From contig NC_016485.2 of assembly GCF_000227115.2 (NCBI RefSeq), forward strand, positions 534,025 through 598,024: a stretch of DNA of 64,000 nucleotides, written 5' to 3'. Below are positions 61,370-64,000 of this stretch, piece by piece. Every line of letters starts with the position of its first letter. Positions within the stretch are counted from its first letter, which is position 1. The position numbers were made by a program, and so were the translations under genes. A model generated the notes under the pieces. The model was not told where the DNA came from, made no database searches, and was given only the letters and a program-made list of their open reading frames with translations. The DNA comes from Naumovozyma dairenensis CBS 421. Lineage: Eukaryota; Ascomycota; Saccharomycetes; Saccharomycetales; Saccharomycetaceae.

Positions 61370-64000
61370 ATGACTCCGCTACTCGACACAGATGTGGATC
61401 TATCAAGAATCACAGAATCTATTTTCGTATCAATAGATCCACAATACCATCCACAATTACAAACAATGCTTCTTTGGCTAAACCCAAACGAAACAACCAC
61501 TCAGTCTGCTACCACCATGACCATTGATTTGAAAAATTGTATCAATATCATAGTATCTACCTACGGTAAAGACGATCAAATAAGATTATTATTCAAGAAA
61601 TATTACTCATTCGTTATAAAGCTACATTTCATGAAAGATAATCGTCCTAAGAACATGACGAGTATAAGGGAGTTTCACAAGTTAGAGAATTTATATCTGA
61701 CACCTTTGAGGTTCACTTATGATTTGATTGATACAAATGAAATGCAATCACTTATTAATATATTTAAACGATATTTAATTAATAATAATTTCACATTTAG
61801 GAAGAATGTATTACATTCCATGGAAACATTGTTTTTAACTGAGGATCAATTTGAATTCCAATATAATATGAATAGTCTGAATGAGATTGTTATATGGTTG
61901 AATGATGCAAATGGGAATGTTTCGCCCATTGATTTATTATTGGATTTATTGTTACGAAAAATTGAAAAATTTTGTCAGAGAGAAATGGCTGGTCTTTGGA
62001 ATGGTAGGTTTATTATAATGGAAAAATTTAATTTGTTTATTAATCAATATTGGAAATTAATAAGTAAATTGTTTCATCATCAACAATTTGATTATGGTGA
62101 TGTGGAAAATGATCATGCATTGACTAATTTAATTTATTATTTTTTCACACAACAATTTATTAAGATTAGAATTAATGAAAGTTTGAAAATTATGGTTTCA
62201 AATTTCCCAATTTCAACACCAACTATTATTGAATTGAAAAATGTGTTAATTACTTCATCAATGCCTCGTGAGAATGTATCTACCACGGCAACAACGACCT
62301 TTCGAGATACGAATCTAAGTGAAGAATATTTAAAACTTTTCGTTAAGAAATTTTTAAAGGATTTCCAAAGAAAGTTCTTGAATCCATGTATCCCAACTAT
62401 ACCGTTAATTAGAGCATTAGTGAAGATGACAAATAGTTTCCTCATATTAGATCCCAGGGGACAATTATTAACGACAATAATATTGACGTTGAAACCATTA
62501 ATACAACGACGTACGACAGATATTGTTAATATCTTATTATATGCTATGCTTAATTTGAATGAAATGGAATTACATAAATTGGGTTGTAATATAGATTTTG
62601 ACATTGAATCATTCAATATACTTGTATCTGAATTATACCCTACAATCATCAAATCAATGAATCAAAATCAGAATAATCCATCCGTAGTTCCATATACAAC
62701 GGCAGGTACAGGTACCACTTGCAGTAATGAAAGAATAACAAATGATGATATCCCATATCAAAATGTCAAAGATATGGCAAACGCTAATACAATGGAATAT
62801 CTCGCTCGAAGGAAACCAGAAACAAAGCCATTTTTTGATTTATTTAAACAATATTTAGAATGGGTTCCACCAATGAACAAAATATACGATTCCACCTCTA
62901 AGAATACAGTTGTTGATGATGAGGAGACAAGTCGCATACGTAGTCGTCATGCTATAGATTATCTTTTCCGGTTTTTCGATTCAATTGATTTATTACTTTC
63001 AGAATATTTAAAATTATTAACTGAAAAATTCATTCATTCGAAAAATTATTATACATTGGATAATAATTGGTTGTGGTGTTTGAATTTATTAAAGGAAAAA
63101 TCTAATAGTTCAAATGTACCTGATGAAAATGTCAAATCTACTATAAATACTATTGATATTATGTTGAATGATATGAAGAGAAGTGCGTCGTATGGTAAAG
63201 ATAAGAAACATACGAAGGAAAATAATATGGTACAAGGAGATATTGGGTTTTATCCAAAGGAAGTTTCTAAATTGTATTGGAAGATTAATAGTACGAATAT
63301 TGCAAAATGGAGAATGAACATGAAGGGTGATTTTTTCCATCTTCTTAAGTATTCTAAAACGGCAGAACCGAACCACACTATGGACATAAAATTAAATCGA
63401 TTTTTTAATGAATTGGGACGGAAAGGGAAAAAAATGGAATTATATAAGGATAAAAGTTTAATGGAAATGAAAATATCATTTGATGATGGTAGGGAATTAT
63501 TTTTCGATAATATTACTATTGAACAATATGATGTTTTATCTTTATTTACAGTAGAAAAAGGAGCAGCGTTCACTTTAGAGAAAGCATACGATTTTTTTTC
63601 AGGTTTGAAACGTGGTAAACAAAAACTTGAAGAATGTATACAATTTTGGGTAGACAAAAAGGTGTTGTATTTAGATGATGACGATGGGTGTTATAAAGTT
63701 TTGGAACGATTGACGTTTTTAGATGAAATAAAACAACGAAAAAAAATGCAAGAGGAAACTGTAATAAAATCCGATGCAAGAATGGGTATTGACCATGATT
63801 ATGTTCAAGAAGCGGCTGAAGATGATGATATTGCGGGATTTGAAACGCATAAAGATGTCATTTCTAGAGCCAACGATGAAATCAAGAACATATTAGACAG
63901 AATTTTCCCCTTTATTAATGGGATGTTAGAGAATCTAGGTAGTATGAAATTAGAGAAAATCCATTCCTTTTTGAAAATGACAGTTCCACGGGATTTTGAA
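61370..64000 (+). CDS. APC2: Anaphase-promoting complex cullin subunit Apc2, cut off by the window end
   Basis: Cullin-like core subunit of the APC/C ubiquitin ligase. The frame from the ATG at 61370 stays open for 877 codons to the last base of the window, already past the S. cerevisiae length (853), so little should be missing. The cullin homology region is recognisable near codons 620-800: GFYPKEVSKLYWKIN, HTMDIKLNRFF, FDNITIEQYDVLSLF and ECIQFWVDKKVLYL. The last visible stretch (IFPFINGMLENLGSMKLEKIHSFLKM) is the start of the C-terminal winged-helix region of Apc2. Divergent from DCN1; synteny with YLR127C. Confidence 0.93.
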   Translation, partial: MTPLLDTDVDLSRITESIFVSIDPQYHPQLQTMLLWLNPNETTTQSATTMTIDLKNCINIIVSTYGKDDQIRLLFKKYYSFVIKLHFMKDNRPKNMTSIREFHKLENLYLTPLRFTYDLIDTNEMQSLINIFKRYLINNNFTFRKNVLHSMETLFLTEDQFEFQYNMNSLNEIVIWLNDANGNVSPIDLLLDLLLRKIEKFCQREMAGLWNGRFIIMEKFNLFINQYWKLISKLFHHQQFDYGDVENDHALTNLIYYFFTQQFIKIRINESLKIMVSNFPISTPTIIELKNVLITSSMPRENVSTTATTTFRDTNLSEEYLKLFVKKFLKDFQRKFLNPCIPTIPLIRALVKMTNSFLILDPRGQLLTTIILTLKPLIQRRTTDIVNILLYAMLNLNEMELHKLGCNIDFDIESFNILVSELYPTIIKSMNQNQNNPSVVPYTTAGTGTTCSNERITNDDIPYQNVKDMANANTMEYLARRKPETKPFFDLFKQYLEWVPPMNKIYDSTSKNTVVDDEETSRIRSRHAIDYLFRFFDSIDLLLSEYLKLLTEKFIHSKNYYTLDNNWLWCLNLLKEKSNSSNVPDENVKSTINTIDIMLNDMKRSASYGKDKKHTKENNMVQGDIGFYPKEVSKLYWKINSTNIAKWRMNMKGDFFHLLKYSKTAEPNHTMDIKLNRFFNELGRKGKKMELYKDKSLMEMKISFDDGRELFFDNITIEQYDVLSLFTVEKGAAFTLEKAYDFFSGLKRGKQKLEECIQFWVDKKVLYLDDDDGCYKVLERLTFLDEIKQRKKMQEETVIKSDARMGIDHDYVQEAAEDDDIAGFETHKDVISRANDEIKNILDRIFPFINGMLENLGSMKLEKIHSFLKMTVPRDFE

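Overview
The window is an AT-rich, intron-poor chromosomal segment of a budding yeast of the family Saccharomycetaceae. Two things show this. The proteins match Saccharomyces cerevisiae families closely. The gene order and relative strands also reproduce, in mirror image, the S. cerevisiae chromosome XII run from ACS2 (YLR153C) down to APC2 (YLR127C). The species cannot be named from sequence alone. Only one gene of the sister (ohnologous) YDR block, STB3, is interleaved, so a post-whole-genome-duplication lineage (Kazachstania/Naumovozyma-like) fits better than a pre-duplication one. Five runs of N (three of 100 bases, plus 21 and 20) and one isolated N mark assembly gaps.

Layout. 1-5 kb: a gene desert holding a decayed hAT-type DNA transposon. 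5-13 kb: ACS2 (acetyl-CoA supply), PCD1 (CoA diphosphatase), a tRNA-Gly interrupted by a gap, STB3 (regulator of ribosome-biogenesis genes) and a GID11-like E3 substrate receptor. 13-23 kb: PEP3/VPS18, SMD3, a small YLR146W-A-position gene, SPE4, RMP1 and the GH81 glucanase ACF2/ENG2. 23-31.5 kb: a large unrecognised low-complexity protein, DPH6, tRNA-Asp(GTC) and RRN5. 31.7-42 kb: SLS1, a lineage-specific cell-wall protein of the Hyphal_reg_CWP type, NHA1 and RKM5. 42.9-64 kb: TIS11/CTH2, SLX4, CKI1, USB1, ACE2, ZRT2, DIP2, DCN1 (with a spliceosomal intron) and the start of APC2, which runs off the window end.

Relative to S. cerevisiae, the intervals that hold STM1, YLR152C, PUT1 and PDC5 lack those genes here. 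STB3, the unknown gene, the wall protein and the tRNAs are additions.

The genes are mostly independent housekeeping units. One theme recurs: ribosome and RNA production. RRN5, RMP1, DIP2 and SMD3 are encoded here, together with STB3, whose S. cerevisiae counterpart binds the RRPE promoter element. PAC/RRPE-like elements are visible upstream of DIP2, RMP1 and RRN5.

The most useful observations are: (i) single-base frame breaks at the ends of PEP3, SMD3, SPE4 and the unknown gene, where the adjacent frame restores conserved residues, so these are probably sequence errors and the gene models need correcting; (ii) an ACE2 orthologue that lacks the third zinc finger in frame; (iii) STB3 kept on the opposite ohnologous segment; (iv) an adhesin-like protein without a GPI signal; (v) conserved-looking Aft-type and PAC/RRPE promoter sites. 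I found no clear evidence of a previously undescribed multi-gene system.
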